From Bog-877 sp050734135 (GTDB lineage: Bacteria > Chloroflexota > Dormibacteria > Aeolococcales > Bog-877), in NCBI GenBank assembly GCA_050734135.1, contig JBOHUG010000070.1, positions 132,870 to 196,869 of the forward strand: a stretch of DNA of 64,000 bases. The letters are read 5' to 3'. Of this stretch, positions 34,335-44,205 are shown one piece after another. The number at the start of each line of letters is the position of its first letter. Position 1 is the first letter of the stretch. The translations under genes were made by a program, and so were the position numbers. The notes beneath the pieces were generated by a model, which was given only the letters and a program-made list of their open reading frames with translations, did no database searches and was not told where the DNA came from.

Positions 34335-35227
34335 GGGCTCACCGCGGGGTGGCGCCGAAGCGAGTTGAGACCGAGCAGCCAGCCCAGTCGCAGCAGGATG
34401 CCGAGCGCGACCAGAGGTGACCAGAGCGCATTGCCGCCCCGCAGGTAGTGAAGCCGGTAGAAGCGCCACATCGACCGATGAAACGCGACCAACATCTGAC
34501 GGGCCACCTGGCGCGAGCTGGACCCCTTGAGATGGACCACGCGGGCGGTCGGCTCATACCAGACCATGAAGCCGAGCTCCCTCAGGCGCCAGCAGAGGTC
34601 CAGATCTTCGCCGTACATGAAGAAGCGCGCATCGAAGCCGCCCAGCTGGTCCCAGGCCGCCCTCCGGATCAGAAGGCAAGCGCCACTGCCGCTATCGATT
34701 ACCGTCGGCTGGTCCACCGGGAAGTTGGTCAGATTGTAGGCACCGAATCTGGGGCTGGCTGGGCGCAGCCGACTCAACCCTCCGAGCCGCCAGAGGGCAG
34801 TCAGGGGAGTTGGAAAGCTGCGCCTACAGGCGGCGTCGAGCCGGCCATCAGGGCGATCGATTCGAGGTGAGACCGCTCCTCGCTGGGGCTGATCTCCGAG
34901 AGCTCGCAGCATCACCGCCAGGGCGTCGCCAACCAGGACGGCGTCAGGATTGAGGAGCAGGAGGGCGTCTCCGGGGAGTTCCTGGGCGGCCAGGTTGTTG
35001 GCGGAGGCGAAGCCCACGTTGCGCTTCATTCGGAGCAGCCGCACTGACGGGAACTGTTCTGCGACCAACTCCGCCGTGCCGTCCCGAGATGCGTTGTCGA
35101 CCACTACGACGTGGTCCGCCGCTATCCCGGACCGAAGGCAGGAGGTGATCGCGGCCGCAACCTCCAGGCGGGAGCGATAGGTGCAGATCACCGCGCTCAC
35201 CTCCGCCGCCGCGATGGCTTCGCTCAC
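34331..35227 (-). CDS. Glycosyltransferase family 2 (rhamnosyltransferase-like)
   Basis: 298-residue GT2 enzyme, paralogous in layout to its downstream neighbour: VSAVICTYRSRLEV, VVVVDNASRDGTAEL, NVGFASANNLAA, LLLNPDAVL (NxD site), FFMYGEDLDLCWRL. A C-terminal hydrophobic helix (LVALGILLRLGWLLGL) may hold it at the membrane. GTG 35225-35227 overlaps the rmlD stop by 4 bases. Probably transfers rhamnose or a related sugar during assembly of the polysaccharide. Confidence 0.88.
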   Translation of the reverse strand: MSEAIAAAEVSAVICTYRSRLEVAAAITSCLRSGIAADHVVVVDNASRDGTAELVAEQFPSVRLLRMKRNVGFASANNLAAQELPGDALLLLNPDAVLVGDALAVMLRALGDQPQRGAVSPRIDRPDGRLDAACRRSFPTPLTALWRLGGLSRLRPASPRFGAYNLTNFPVDQPTVIDSGSGACLLIRRAAWDQLGGFDARFFMYGEDLDLCWRLRELGFMVWYEPTARVVHLKGSSSRQVARQMLVAFHRSMWRFYRLHYLRGGNALWSPLVALGILLRLGWLLGLNSLRRHPAVSP

Positions 35228-36117
35228 GCAAAATCTTGGGGCGGATCGAAGGCCGCAAAAGCCCCCTCCAGCTCGGATCCGATGTAGCCGCGCAGGCTCT
35301 GTTCCCAAGCCGGGAGTGCCGCCATCCCCAGCTCCCGCCAGCGCCCGTTACTGAGGACGGAGTAGCGCGGCCGGGGGGCCGCCGCTCCCCACTCGGCGGT
35401 GGTGGTGGGCTCGACTTGAGCAAGGATCCCGACATCTCGCAGAACCGCCTGCGCGAAGTGGAACCAGGTGGTGGACCCCGAACTGGTCAGGTGGTAGAGG
35501 CCGAAACTATCCCCCTCGAGCAGCTCACCCAGCGCGGGGACCAGATCACCGGTCCAGGTGGGAGATCCGACTTGGTCCGCCACCACCCGTACCCGACCGC
35601 GCTCCGCTGCCGCTCGGCAGATCGCCAGGGGGAAGTTCGGCCCCTGGGTCCCGTAGAGCCAGGCGGTGCGTACCAGAAAGAGCGGCCCTCCCAGGGCCAG
35701 GCATTCAAGTTCCCCTGCCCGCTTGCTTTCGGCGTAGACCCCCCGGGGTTGAGGGATGTCCAGCTCGGTCCAGGGCCGGAGCGGATCCAAGGGCTCCTGG
35801 GTGAAGACGAAATCAGTGCTGATGTGGCAGAGCGCCACCCCGGCCCGCAGGCAGGCCAACCCCACGTTCCTGGCCCCATCCCGATTGATCGAGAAGGCCA
35901 GCTCCGGCTCCGACTCCGCCTGGTCCACTTTGGTGTAGGCGGCGCAGTTGATGACCCGCTGATAACCGCCCCGGCCGACTAACTCTGTCAGCGCGACCTC
36001 GTCGGTGATATCGACCTCACGGCGCTCCCGGGTGGCGACCTCATGGCCCACCTCCCGCAGCCCGCGGGCGAGCTCCCGACCCAGCTGGCCGCCGGCACCC
36101 AGGACCAGGATTCTCAA
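35224..36117 (-). CDS. rmlD: dTDP-4-dehydrorhamnose reductase
   Basis: 297-residue NAD(P)H-dependent short-chain dehydrogenase, final step to dTDP-L-rhamnose. Nucleotide loop GAGGQLGREL, INCAAYTKVDQAE, STDFVF and the catalytic Y-x-x-x-K as YAESKRAGE are present. Lies in the order rmlA-rmlC-rmlB-rmlD, all minus strand and nearly abutting. Confidence 0.94.
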   Translation of the reverse strand: MRILVLGAGGQLGRELARGLREVGHEVATRERREVDITDEVALTELVGRGGYQRVINCAAYTKVDQAESEPELAFSINRDGARNVGLACLRAGVALCHISTDFVFTQEPLDPLRPWTELDIPQPRGVYAESKRAGELECLALGGPLFLVRTAWLYGTQGPNFPLAICRAAAERGRVRVVADQVGSPTWTGDLVPALGELLEGDSFGLYHLTSSGSTTWFHFAQAVLRDVGILAQVEPTTTAEWGAAAPRPRYSVLSNGRWRELGMAALPAWEQSLRGYIGSELEGAFAAFDPPQDFA

Positions 36118-36130
36118 GTGATTGGCCCGC

Positions 36131-37201
36131 TCAGGAGGCGGAAGCGGGGCTGGCTATCGGGTGATAGTTGCGCTGATAGAAGTCACGAAACTCCCCGGAC
36201 TTGATTGGCACCCACCAGTCACGATGCTCTTGGTACCACCCCACCGTCCGGGCCATCCCAACCTCGAAATCCACCTCCGCTCGCCAGCCGAGCGTCTGCG
36301 CCTTGCCACTGTCGAGCGCGTAGCGCCGGTCGTGACCGGGCCGGTCAAGCACCGGCTGGATCAGCTCGTCGGTGCTGCCGGTCAGACGCAGCACGGTCTG
36401 AGCCACTCTCAGTCCACTGATTGGCTCCTCACCCCGGCCCAGGTTGTACGCCTCTCCAGCCACTCCGTGGGCGAGCACCACCGCGATGCCCCGGGCGTGA
36501 TCGTCGACGTGGAGATAGTCGCGCACCGCGGAGCCGTCACCGTAGATTGGCAGGCGCAGTTGGTCCAACGCCTGGGTAATAAAAAGTGGCACGATTTTCT
36601 CGGGATACTGGTAGGGACCGTAGGTGTTCGAACCCCGCGTCACCAGCACTGGTAGCCCATAGGTCGCGTGATAGGCAAAACAGAGCAGGTCACCGCTGGC
36701 CTTGCTGGCCGAGTACGGCGAACGCGGCCGAATCACGTCAGTTTCCCGCGACCGCGCCGGCGGAGCGACGTCGCCGTAGACCTCGTCCGTCGACACCTGC
36801 AGAAACCGGGTATGGCTCGCCGCCCGCGCCGCCTCCAGCAGCTGATACGTTCCCAGCACGTCGGTTCGAATGAACGAGCTGGGATCCAGGATCGAGCGAT
36901 CAACGTGGGTCTCCGCGGCGAAATTGACGATGCAGTCGTGCCCCTGAGCCAGCTTCTGGACCAGTTCCGAGTCGCAGATGTCCCCCTCCACGAATCGGAA
37001 TCCAGGCCGGGACGCGACCGGCTCCAGATTGGCCAGATTGCCGGCGTAGGTCAGCTTGTCCAAGACCGTTACCGCGAAGCCGTCACCTTCCAGGAGGAGC
37101 TGACGCACGAAGGCGGAGCCGATGAAACCGGCTCCGCCCGCCACCAGCAGGCGGGCGGGTATGACGCCATCGACCGCTTCCAGGCGCGCACCCACCGGCA
37201 C
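36131..37201 (-). CDS. rmlB: dTDP-glucose 4,6-dehydratase
   Basis: 356-residue extended short-chain dehydrogenase. NAD loop GGAGFIGSAFV, catalytic STDEVYGD (Thr-Asp-Glu) and YSASKASGD (Tyr, Lys), and RGSNTYGPYQYPEK are all family-typical. Starts with GTG at 37199-37201, which shares a base with the rmlC stop. Converts dTDP-glucose to dTDP-4-keto-6-deoxyglucose. Confidence 0.95.
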   Translation of the reverse strand: MPVGARLEAVDGVIPARLLVAGGAGFIGSAFVRQLLLEGDGFAVTVLDKLTYAGNLANLEPVASRPGFRFVEGDICDSELVQKLAQGHDCIVNFAAETHVDRSILDPSSFIRTDVLGTYQLLEAARAASHTRFLQVSTDEVYGDVAPPARSRETDVIRPRSPYSASKASGDLLCFAYHATYGLPVLVTRGSNTYGPYQYPEKIVPLFITQALDQLRLPIYGDGSAVRDYLHVDDHARGIAVVLAHGVAGEAYNLGRGEEPISGLRVAQTVLRLTGSTDELIQPVLDRPGHDRRYALDSGKAQTLGWRAEVDFEVGMARTVGWYQEHRDWWVPIKSGEFRDFYQRNYHPIASPASAS

Positions 37202-37779
37202 TAGATGTTCTCGACCGACCAGTCGAAGCCGATCCGAGGGTCGTTCCAGGCGATCCGACCTTCGTCCGGATGCTGGTGGTCATAGGGCTCGGTGACGTAG
37301 TAGCAGAGCATCAGGTTTCGAAGGTCGAGCACCTGGTAGCCATGGGCCACCAAGGGTGGAATGGCGATCATCTTGGGGGAGTTCTCGCCGGCGATGATCA
37401 CCTGGATCCTGCCCTTGGTCGGCGAGTCGGCCCGCAGGTCGACCAGCACCACTCGGGCGTTGCCCTGGACGATGTCCCAGTAGTCCCACTGCCGCTGGTG
37501 CCAGTGGAAGGCCTTGATCAGCTCGGGGGGATTGCCGCCTCTGGCATAGGCCAATGACCTGGACATCTGAGCGAAGTTCTGCTCCGGCAGAAAGGGCCGC
37601 CCCTGGTCGTCGAGGTCTCCCCGCTTCAGCTGCTCCAGGAAATAGCCCCGCTGGTCAGCGTGCAGCTGGAACGACTTGACCATGACCCCGTCGATCGGAC
37701 CGCGTCGCTCCTGGGGGGGCACCCGCCGCAAGTCGTCGAGGATCGCTTCCATCTCTTGCGAGGTCGCCATCCAGGCCAT
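37201..37779 (-). CDS. rmlC: dTDP-4-dehydrorhamnose 3,5-epimerase
   Basis: 192-residue cupin-fold epimerase. Seen are ADQRGYFLE, KAFHWHQRQWDYW (catalytic His region), GNARVVLVDLRADSPT, and IPPLVAHGYQVL. Somewhat divergent from enterobacterial RmlC, with an extra 30 or so N-terminal residues, but context inside the rml set supports the call. Confidence 0.88.
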   Translation of the reverse strand: MAWMATSQEMEAILDDLRRVPPQERRGPIDGVMVKSFQLHADQRGYFLEQLKRGDLDDQGRPFLPEQNFAQMSRSLAYARGGNPPELIKAFHWHQRQWDYWDIVQGNARVVLVDLRADSPTKGRIQVIIAGENSPKMIAIPPLVAHGYQVLDLRNLMLCYYVTEPYDHQHPDEGRIAWNDPRIGFDWSVENI

Positions 37780-37801
37780 CAGCTGGCCGGCCCCTGCCGG
37801 C

Positions 37802-38872
37802 TCAAGACAGGCTCACCCGCGAATGATCGCCCAGCATCAGCTTGTGGGCGTGTGGCCGGGTTTCGCTCTTCTCGATGACCACGTCGCGCCCGATCAGGGA
37901 ATCCTCGATCTTGCCCACTCCGCGAATGCTGGTGTTCTCCAACACTATCGAATGCTCGATCTCACTCCCCTCCACCAGGACATGGTGGTAGAGGGCGGTG
38001 AAGGGTCCGACGAAAGAGTCGACCACTCGGGAGTAAGCGCCGATGATGGCCGGCCCGCGAATCGTGCTGCCCACCACCTCGCTACCCTCTTGCAGGATCA
38101 CTTTGCCGAGTAATTTTGAGTCGTCACTCACCCGACCGGCGCGCAGCTCCGGCAGCATCTCCAAGACCACTCGGTTGCACTCCAGCAGGTCATCCATCTT
38201 GCCGGTGTCGATCCAGCGTCCTGTCACCACATGCGGTGTCACCCGGCGACCCTGGTCGATCTCCCACTGGATGGCGTCGGTGATCTCCAGCTCGCCCCGG
38301 GAAGATGGCGCGATCGCGTCCACCGCCTCCAGGATTCCCGTCTGGAACAGGTAGACGCCAACCAGTACCAGGTCGGAGCGGGGAGCCGAGGGCTTCTCGG
38401 TCAGCCGGACCACCTGTCCGCCATCGAGCTCGGCCACTCCGAATCGCTCCGGATGGGGCATCTGTTTGAGCAGAATCAGCGCGTCCGGGCGGTCGCGCCG
38501 AAACTGCTCCACCACGCCCACGATGCCACCGGGAATGAAGTTGTCCCCGAGGTACATCACGAAGTCCGAGCCGGACAGGAACTCCCGGGCGATCTGGACG
38601 GCGTGGGCCAGCCCCAGCGGCTGCAGCTGGGGGATGTACTCGACCTGAGCGCCGAACCGGGAGCCGTCCCCCACCGCCTCTCGGATCTCGGCCGCGGTGT
38701 CGCCGACCACGATGCCGATCTCGGTGACCCCTGCTTCGACCAGGGCCTCCAGCCCGTAGAACAAGACCGGCTTGTTGGCGATCGGAACCAGCTGCTTGGC
38801 GCCCGTGTGGGTGATCGGCCGAAGCCGGGTCCCCTTGCCGCCGCTCAGCACCAGCCCCTTCACGGCGCTCAA
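37802..38872 (-). CDS. rmlA: Glucose-1-phosphate thymidylyltransferase, long form
   Basis: 356-residue enzyme: nucleotidyltransferase domain (LSGGKGTRLRPITHTGAKQLVP, MYLGDNF, LTEKP) followed from about residue 240 by a left-handed beta-helix (hexapeptide-like turns such as GSTIRGPAIIGAYSRV and IEHSIVLENTSIRG). This long architecture is common in archaea, actinobacteria and Chloroflexota, unlike the 290-residue E. coli type. First committed step to dTDP-rhamnose. Confidence 0.92.
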   Translation of the reverse strand: MSAVKGLVLSGGKGTRLRPITHTGAKQLVPIANKPVLFYGLEALVEAGVTEIGIVVGDTAAEIREAVGDGSRFGAQVEYIPQLQPLGLAHAVQIAREFLSGSDFVMYLGDNFIPGGIVGVVEQFRRDRPDALILLKQMPHPERFGVAELDGGQVVRLTEKPSAPRSDLVLVGVYLFQTGILEAVDAIAPSSRGELEITDAIQWEIDQGRRVTPHVVTGRWIDTGKMDDLLECNRVVLEMLPELRAGRVSDDSKLLGKVILQEGSEVVGSTIRGPAIIGAYSRVVDSFVGPFTALYHHVLVEGSEIEHSIVLENTSIRGVGKIEDSLIGRDVVIEKSETRPHAHKLMLGDHSRVSLS

Positions 38873-38906
38873 GGCTACCAGTCCGTCCGGCTGGTGCTGA
38901 GTGAGC

Positions 38907-40373
38907 TCAGTAGGCGTGACGGTGGAAGAGCAGCCGCCAGGGAGTCAGCAAGAGGATCTTGAGGTCGAAGCTGAGCGACCAGTTCTCCACGTAATAGATG
39001 TCGTAGAAGACCCTTTCCTCCATGCTGCTAGCCTGGCGCAGGTCGTTGACCTGCGCCCAACCGGTGCAGCCGGGCTTGACCTGGAGCCGGTCCCGGTACC
39101 GAGCGACCGTCTCCTCGAACCGTTCCGCGAAAAACGGGCGCTCCGGGCGGGGCCCGACCAGGCTCATCTCCCCCACCAGTACATTCCAGAGCTGGGGCAG
39201 TTCGTCGATGCTGTAGCGGCGGACGAAGCGGCCGACAGGGGTCCGGCGCTGATCGTCAACCGCTGTCATCACCGGCCCGAGCCCCTGCTCAGCGTTCCGG
39301 ACCATCGAGCGCAGCTTCCAGACCTGGAAGGGATTGCCGTCGCGGCCCAACCGCTCCTGGCGGTAGAAGGGCGAGCCCGGGGAACCAATGGCGATCGCGA
39401 GGGCACTAAGAGCGACCACGGGGATCGCCACGATGGCCAGGATCAAAGTGGCGATCAGATCGAAGATCCGCTTCACCACCAGATTGCCGCCGACCAAACG
39501 GTTGGGCCGCAGGCCCACCAAGGGGAGGCCCGCCACCTCCTCGGTGCTGGCAGCGCTGGTCATTATCTCCAGCACATCTGGCACCACCTTGACCTCCGCC
39601 CCCGCTGCCAGGCACTCGCGGGCCAGCTCCAGCACTCGGTCGTGGCCCACGCCGCTCAGGGCCAGGAGGACGGTTTCGGCCCGCTCCCGGACCACTAACC
39701 GACCCAGGCCGGCCACCAGGGGGAAGTGGGGTACTCCGGTGTCCAGCAGGTCCGGGGCGGGATCTGGCTCGGTCCCAACTTTGCCCACCACCTGGTAGCC
39801 GTACTCCGGGAACATCCGCAGCCGCCGCAGCAGGAGGTCGGCGACCGGACCACTGCCCACCACCAGGACCCGGATGCTGCCCAATCCAGAACGCAAGAGC
39901 GCCCCCTGGGCGAGCCGGATCAGGGCCCTCTCGGCGATGAAGAGGAGCACCCCGGCGACGGCGGCGTCCGCCAGCACCAGCCGGGAGTACGGGAAGCCCC
40001 GATAGAGCCCCTCCAACGCCAGCGCCACCACCACGAAGAGCGCGACCGAGCCCACCGACCCCAGGATCTCGTCCACGAAGGACTGCCCCAGGCTGACCCG
40101 ATAGCGACCGGTGAAGGCGAAGGTGAACACCCAGAGCGCCGCGACCACCGGCACTGCCAGGAGGTAGTCATCGAACCCCGGGACCTGATTGCCGGGGATC
40201 GGCACCCCCGACAGATAGAAGCGGTACTGGAAGCCGATCAGAGCGCCGGCAGACACCGCCACAGCGTCGCCGATGACCCGCATCCCGATGACCGGAAGTA
40301 GCCGGCGCAATCGGTTCCGGGACGCCCCGGTCACCTCCAGGGACCCCAGCAGCGGCTTGGACTCAGCCACCAC
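38907..40373 (-). CDS. Polyprenyl glycosylphosphotransferase (priming sugar transferase)
   Basis: 488-residue membrane protein: about five N-terminal helices, a central Rossmann-like domain (RVLVVGSGPVADLLLRRL), and the C-terminal bacterial sugar-transferase domain with KRIFDLIATLIL, GRDGNPFQVWKLRSM, RRYSIDELPQLWNVL and GPRPERPFF. It moves a sugar-1-phosphate onto undecaprenyl phosphate to start a polysaccharide repeat (WcaJ/WbaP type). Start overlaps the end of the flippase gene. Confidence 0.93.
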   Translation of the reverse strand: MVAESKPLLGSLEVTGASRNRLRRLLPVIGMRVIGDAVAVSAGALIGFQYRFYLSGVPIPGNQVPGFDDYLLAVPVVAALWVFTFAFTGRYRVSLGQSFVDEILGSVGSVALFVVVALALEGLYRGFPYSRLVLADAAVAGVLLFIAERALIRLAQGALLRSGLGSIRVLVVGSGPVADLLLRRLRMFPEYGYQVVGKVGTEPDPAPDLLDTGVPHFPLVAGLGRLVVRERAETVLLALSGVGHDRVLELARECLAAGAEVKVVPDVLEIMTSAASTEEVAGLPLVGLRPNRLVGGNLVVKRIFDLIATLILAIVAIPVVALSALAIAIGSPGSPFYRQERLGRDGNPFQVWKLRSMVRNAEQGLGPVMTAVDDQRRTPVGRFVRRYSIDELPQLWNVLVGEMSLVGPRPERPFFAERFEETVARYRDRLQVKPGCTGWAQVNDLRQASSMEERVFYDIYYVENWSLSFDLKILLLTPWRLLFHRHAY

Positions 40374-41838
40374 CGTCGTCCACCGTCACCGGCCGGAGCC
40401 GGCGTCCCAGGCTGGAGCGGATGGTTCGTAGCTCGGAGGCGGTAACCCCGCCAGTGACGTAGAGCGCCCCCAGGTAGAAGAGCCCGGCCACGAAACCGAC
40501 CAAGAAGACGTTCAACTGGGCGAACAGCCCCATGACGCCCGCCATCAGGGCGCCCGAAACCAGAATCGGCACCAGCGGTTTCCCCCAGGGAAGCCGGTAC
40601 TCGAGCCGCCGCCGCACCATCAGGTACCCCGCCACTAGCAGGAAGACCTCCGTGATCACGGTGGCCCAACTGCTGCCAAGATAGCCGGTCGCCCGCGGGA
40701 AGATCGGAATAAGGATTAGGTTGAGCGCCACATTGACGACGATGCTGAGCACCGACAGGATCACGCTGTCGAGCTGCCGGTCCATCGCCCCCAGGCCGAA
40801 GACGAAGGTGCTGTTGACGAACATGAAGACGATGGCCAGGGCCAGAATCCGCAAGGCCGGAGCTGACTGCGGATAGACCTGGATGAAGCGCGCGCTGAGG
40901 AAGGGGGCGGCACCGAACCCCAAGAACACCGCGAAGGGCATGCCCAGGGCGGCCAGAAGCCGGATGGTGGCGGTGTACGCCTGCCGCATCGACGCGATGG
41001 CTTCCAGGTGGACGACCGAGAGGGTCGGAAATACGGCGTTCATGATGGTCTGGGGAACGAACGAGAGACCGTCCAGGAACTTGTAGGCGGCGGTGTAGTA
41101 GCCCACCTCAGTCAATCCCCGCATGAAGCTCAGGATCACCACGTCGATGCGGAAGTAGACGGTGTTGAGGAAGAAGACCATGGCAAACGGCAGGGCCATC
41201 TTCAAGAGCCTCCGCGCCAGCACCGGGTCGAAGTGGATGGTCGGGGCGAAGTAGCGGCCCTTGATGATCAGGTAGGCGTAGACGCAGGTCACCGCGTAGC
41301 TGAGAGCGTAGACCCAGAGATAGTCGGCGACTCCCAGGTGGGCTCGAGCCACGAAGAGGGTTCCCACAACCAGGATCACCGCCTCGGACATGGTGGCCAC
41401 GGCCTCGTAGCGCATCTCGCCGGTGGCGTAGAAGGTGCTCCGAAGCACATTCGCGACGCTGGTCGCGACCTGGAGAGCGAACGCTGGGATCACCAGCGCC
41501 AGGAAGCCGGGACCCTTGCCGGCCACCAGCGCCATCAGCGCCAGGCTTCCCAGGCTCAGCAGGAAGAGCGGGATCTTCGCGGCCAGGACTGCCGCCAGAT
41601 AGGTTTTCATCTTCTGGTGGTCGCGGCTCGCCTCCCGCAGGTAGACGATCTGCAGGCCCAAGTCGCCAACGATGCTGGAGAGGGTGCTGAGCACCACGAT
41701 CAGGCTGAACTCGCCGTACAACCGGGCGCCCAGGGTGTGCTGTTGAAGTAGGAAGGCGGCCAGCACGAAGACCTTGGACGCGGTCCTGGCGACGAACAGA
41801 ATCGTGGTGCTCCGGACCGCCCTTTGAGCCATGCTCAC
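40363..41838 (-). CDS. Oligosaccharide flippase (Wzx/MATE-fold)
   Basis: 491-residue polytopic protein with about 12 to 14 helices. The N-terminal pattern LFVARTASKVFVLAAFLL then SLIVVLSTLSSIVGDLGLQIVYLRE is typical of polysaccharide-biosynthesis flippases that move the lipid-linked repeat to the outer face. Lies between the ligase/polymerase gene and the priming transferase, as expected for a Wzx/Wzy-type cluster. Confidence 0.88.
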   Translation of the reverse strand: MSMAQRAVRSTTILFVARTASKVFVLAAFLLQQHTLGARLYGEFSLIVVLSTLSSIVGDLGLQIVYLREASRDHQKMKTYLAAVLAAKIPLFLLSLGSLALMALVAGKGPGFLALVIPAFALQVATSVANVLRSTFYATGEMRYEAVATMSEAVILVVGTLFVARAHLGVADYLWVYALSYAVTCVYAYLIIKGRYFAPTIHFDPVLARRLLKMALPFAMVFFLNTVYFRIDVVILSFMRGLTEVGYYTAAYKFLDGLSFVPQTIMNAVFPTLSVVHLEAIASMRQAYTATIRLLAALGMPFAVFLGFGAAPFLSARFIQVYPQSAPALRILALAIVFMFVNSTFVFGLGAMDRQLDSVILSVLSIVVNVALNLILIPIFPRATGYLGSSWATVITEVFLLVAGYLMVRRRLEYRLPWGKPLVPILVSGALMAGVMGLFAQLNVFLVGFVAGLFYLGALYVTGGVTASELRTIRSSLGRRLRPVTVDDGGG

Positions 41839-41848
41839 AGCAGCTGCC

Positions 41849-43090
41849 CTAGGGGTTTGCCGGCTTGCGCCGGGGCAGCTGCAGGTGTCGGGTGGCCGGA
41901 ACCACCGCCACGGTGACCAAAGCGGCCAGAAGCCACCACTCCGCGGCGAGGTCGTTCTTCCAGTAGGGACTGTCCAGCAGTCCGTGGATGATGATCGCCA
42001 CCCAGGAGAGTGTCAGCGCCACCGCCCAGGGGTGCTCCCGAGGACCGGCGCGCACTGCCGGGGCCAGGTAGCGAACCAGCTCCACGAAGAAGGCCAGCAG
42101 CCCGACCAGACCGAGCACCCCCAACTCGACCCAAAAATCGAGCTCCAACTGGTCCGGGTAGACATGGGTCTGCAAGGAGGGATCGTAGACCTGAGCCCGG
42201 TAGGGCCCAATGGTCGCCTGGTAACCGGCCAAGCCGGAACCCGTGAAGGGCCGGTTCTCGATCAGGTCCACAGTGGCGTGCCAGAGTCGTGCTCGGGCCA
42301 CCAGGGAGTTGGCAGGATTGTTGATGTTGAGCTCGTTGGTGATCCGATGCCGCACCGGGGGCAGGATGACGGCGACCACCACCGCAGCCAGGCAGAGCGA
42401 GAGCAGGACCTTGCGGCGGGGATGCAGCGCCGCGGCGACCACCGCCAGCACCACCAGCGCCAGCCACGAACCGCGGCTGAGCGTGAGTACGTCGCCACCA
42501 CCCAGCAGCAGCAGTGCCGCCCAGTGCAGGGCCCGGTGCCGCACTCCGCCAAAGAGAGCCAAGCCCAACGCCAGCCCCACCAAGGGGTCAAGGAAAATCC
42601 CGCCGAAGTTGTTGTTGGTCCAGAGCCAGGTAGGCGCTGGGGGGGAGAAATTCAGGTTGACCGCGTGGCTGCCCAACGCTTGACCGAGGGCGACCACCTG
42701 GGACACCGCGACCACCACTCCACTGATGTAGAGCCCGTAGACCACCCGCTCCCAGTCCCAGCTGGAGCGCAGCACATTGTCCGCCACGAAGAACAGGACC
42801 ATGGGCTCGACGATGTAGGCCTTGGCAATCCCCAACGCCGCCTGGCGGTCCGGGCTCACCAGAACGGCGATCACCGTCGCCGCCAGGAGCACCGCCATGA
42901 TCACGCTGAAAGGGGTATCTAGGCGCGGCAGCCGTCGCTGCCAGGAGCTCTCCACGATGAACGCCAGCACGGTCAGCCCCAGCACGACTTCCAGACCAGT
43001 AAAGGGCAACCGCCCGAAGAGGTGGCCGCGCAAGACATAGGCCGGCAGTGCCGCGGCGGTAAGGAAGACGCCTATACGACTCCACCGCAT
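41849..43090 (-). CDS. O-antigen ligase/polymerase family membrane protein
   Basis: 413-residue membrane protein with about ten helices and a large extracytoplasmic loop in the latter half (SGLAGYQATIGPYRAQV through LQTHVYPDQLELDFW), the layout and motif of the WaaL/Wzy family, which joins or polymerises lipid-linked glycan repeats. Ligase versus polymerase cannot be settled from sequence alone. It ends 10 bp before the flippase gene starts. Confidence 0.85.
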   Translation of the reverse strand: MRWSRIGVFLTAAALPAYVLRGHLFGRLPFTGLEVVLGLTVLAFIVESSWQRRLPRLDTPFSVIMAVLLAATVIAVLVSPDRQAALGIAKAYIVEPMVLFFVADNVLRSSWDWERVVYGLYISGVVVAVSQVVALGQALGSHAVNLNFSPPAPTWLWTNNNFGGIFLDPLVGLALGLALFGGVRHRALHWAALLLLGGGDVLTLSRGSWLALVVLAVVAAALHPRRKVLLSLCLAAVVVAVILPPVRHRITNELNINNPANSLVARARLWHATVDLIENRPFTGSGLAGYQATIGPYRAQVYDPSLQTHVYPDQLELDFWVELGVLGLVGLLAFFVELVRYLAPAVRAGPREHPWAVALTLSWVAIIIHGLLDSPYWKNDLAAEWWLLAALVTVAVVPATRHLQLPRRKPANP

Positions 43091-43159
43091 CGGCGGGATT
43101 ATAGGCCCGGCCGGACGGACTCCCAGGTGTCCGAAGGCAGGGTGATCGCCTGCCGCGCC

Positions 43160-44176
43160 TCAGCGATGGGTGGAGGGCGGCAGCAGTCCGATCCGGTTGC
43201 GCACCTGGGCCAGGGTGGCCCCGGCGACCTCCCGGGCCCGGAGCGCACCGGACTCCAGAATGGCCTCGATTTGACCGTGGTCGGCCATCAGCTCCTGGTA
43301 GCGCTGCTGAATCGGGGCCAGGGCCGCGATGACCGCATCAGCCACCTTTGCCTTCAGCTGACCGTATCCCGTGCCGTCGAACTCCTGGGCCAGATGATCT
43401 CTCGGGCAGTCCGTCAAGCCCCGGTAGATGTCCAGCAAATTGGCCACCCCAGGTTCGGCATGGGCCACCTCCACTGCGGTGCCACTGTCGGTCTTGGCGC
43501 GCATGATCTTGGCCCGGATCCGGTCCGGGGCATCGAGCAGCGCGATGCGACCGGCCTCGCCTTCGGCGCTCTTGCTCATCTTGGCGGTGGGATCGTCGAG
43601 CGCCATCACTCGGCCCCCCGCGCCCAGGCGCCCGATCCGCGGCTCGGGCAGGACGAAGGTGTCGCCGAAGAGTCGATTGAAACGGGCGGCGATGTCCCTG
43701 GTCAGCTCCAGGTGCTGGCGCTGGTCCTCCCCCACGGGCACGTAGTTGGCCTGGTACAGAAGGATGTCAGCCGCCATCAGCACCGGGTAGTAGAAGAGGC
43801 CGGCGCCGATTCGCTCGGCGTCCTGGCGCTGCGCCTTGTCCTTGAACTGGGTCATCCGCTCCAGCCAGCCCAAAGGGGTGACGCAGCCAAGTATCCAGGC
43901 CAACTCGGAGTGCTCAGGCACGTGTGATTGCACCAGCAACGTCGACATTTGGGGATCGATTCCGGTGGCCAGGTAGAGCGCCGCCAGTTGGCGGGTCTGC
44001 TGGGCCAACAACTTGGGGTCGTGAGGCAGGCTCAAGGCATGCAGGTCGACCACGCAGAAGAAGTTGCGAAACTCGGACTGCTCCACGACCCACGGGCGGA
44101 GCGCGCCCAGCAGGTTCCCCAGATGCAGGACCCCGGTGGGCTGCATCCCGCTGAATACGACCGGGCGCTCCACCAT
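43160..44176 (-). CDS. trpS: Tryptophanyl-tRNA synthetase
   Basis: 338-residue class Ic synthetase. HIGH-type motif in GMQPTGVLHLGN (residues 10-21) and AKMSKS later; VPVGEDQRQHLELTRD is the tryptophan-type signature. ATG 44174-44176 gives the normal N-terminus; the frame upstream of it lies over the neighbouring glycosyltransferase. A housekeeping gene embedded in the polysaccharide cluster. Confidence 0.95.
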   Translation of the reverse strand: MVERPVVFSGMQPTGVLHLGNLLGALRPWVVEQSEFRNFFCVVDLHALSLPHDPKLLAQQTRQLAALYLATGIDPQMSTLLVQSHVPEHSELAWILGCVTPLGWLERMTQFKDKAQRQDAERIGAGLFYYPVLMAADILLYQANYVPVGEDQRQHLELTRDIAARFNRLFGDTFVLPEPRIGRLGAGGRVMALDDPTAKMSKSAEGEAGRIALLDAPDRIRAKIMRAKTDSGTAVEVAHAEPGVANLLDIYRGLTDCPRDHLAQEFDGTGYGQLKAKVADAVIAALAPIQQRYQELMADHGQIEAILESGALRAREVAGATLAQVRNRIGLLPPSTHR

Positions 44177-44205
44177 CGCCCGGATTGTAATCAGGGGAAT
44201 CCGAG

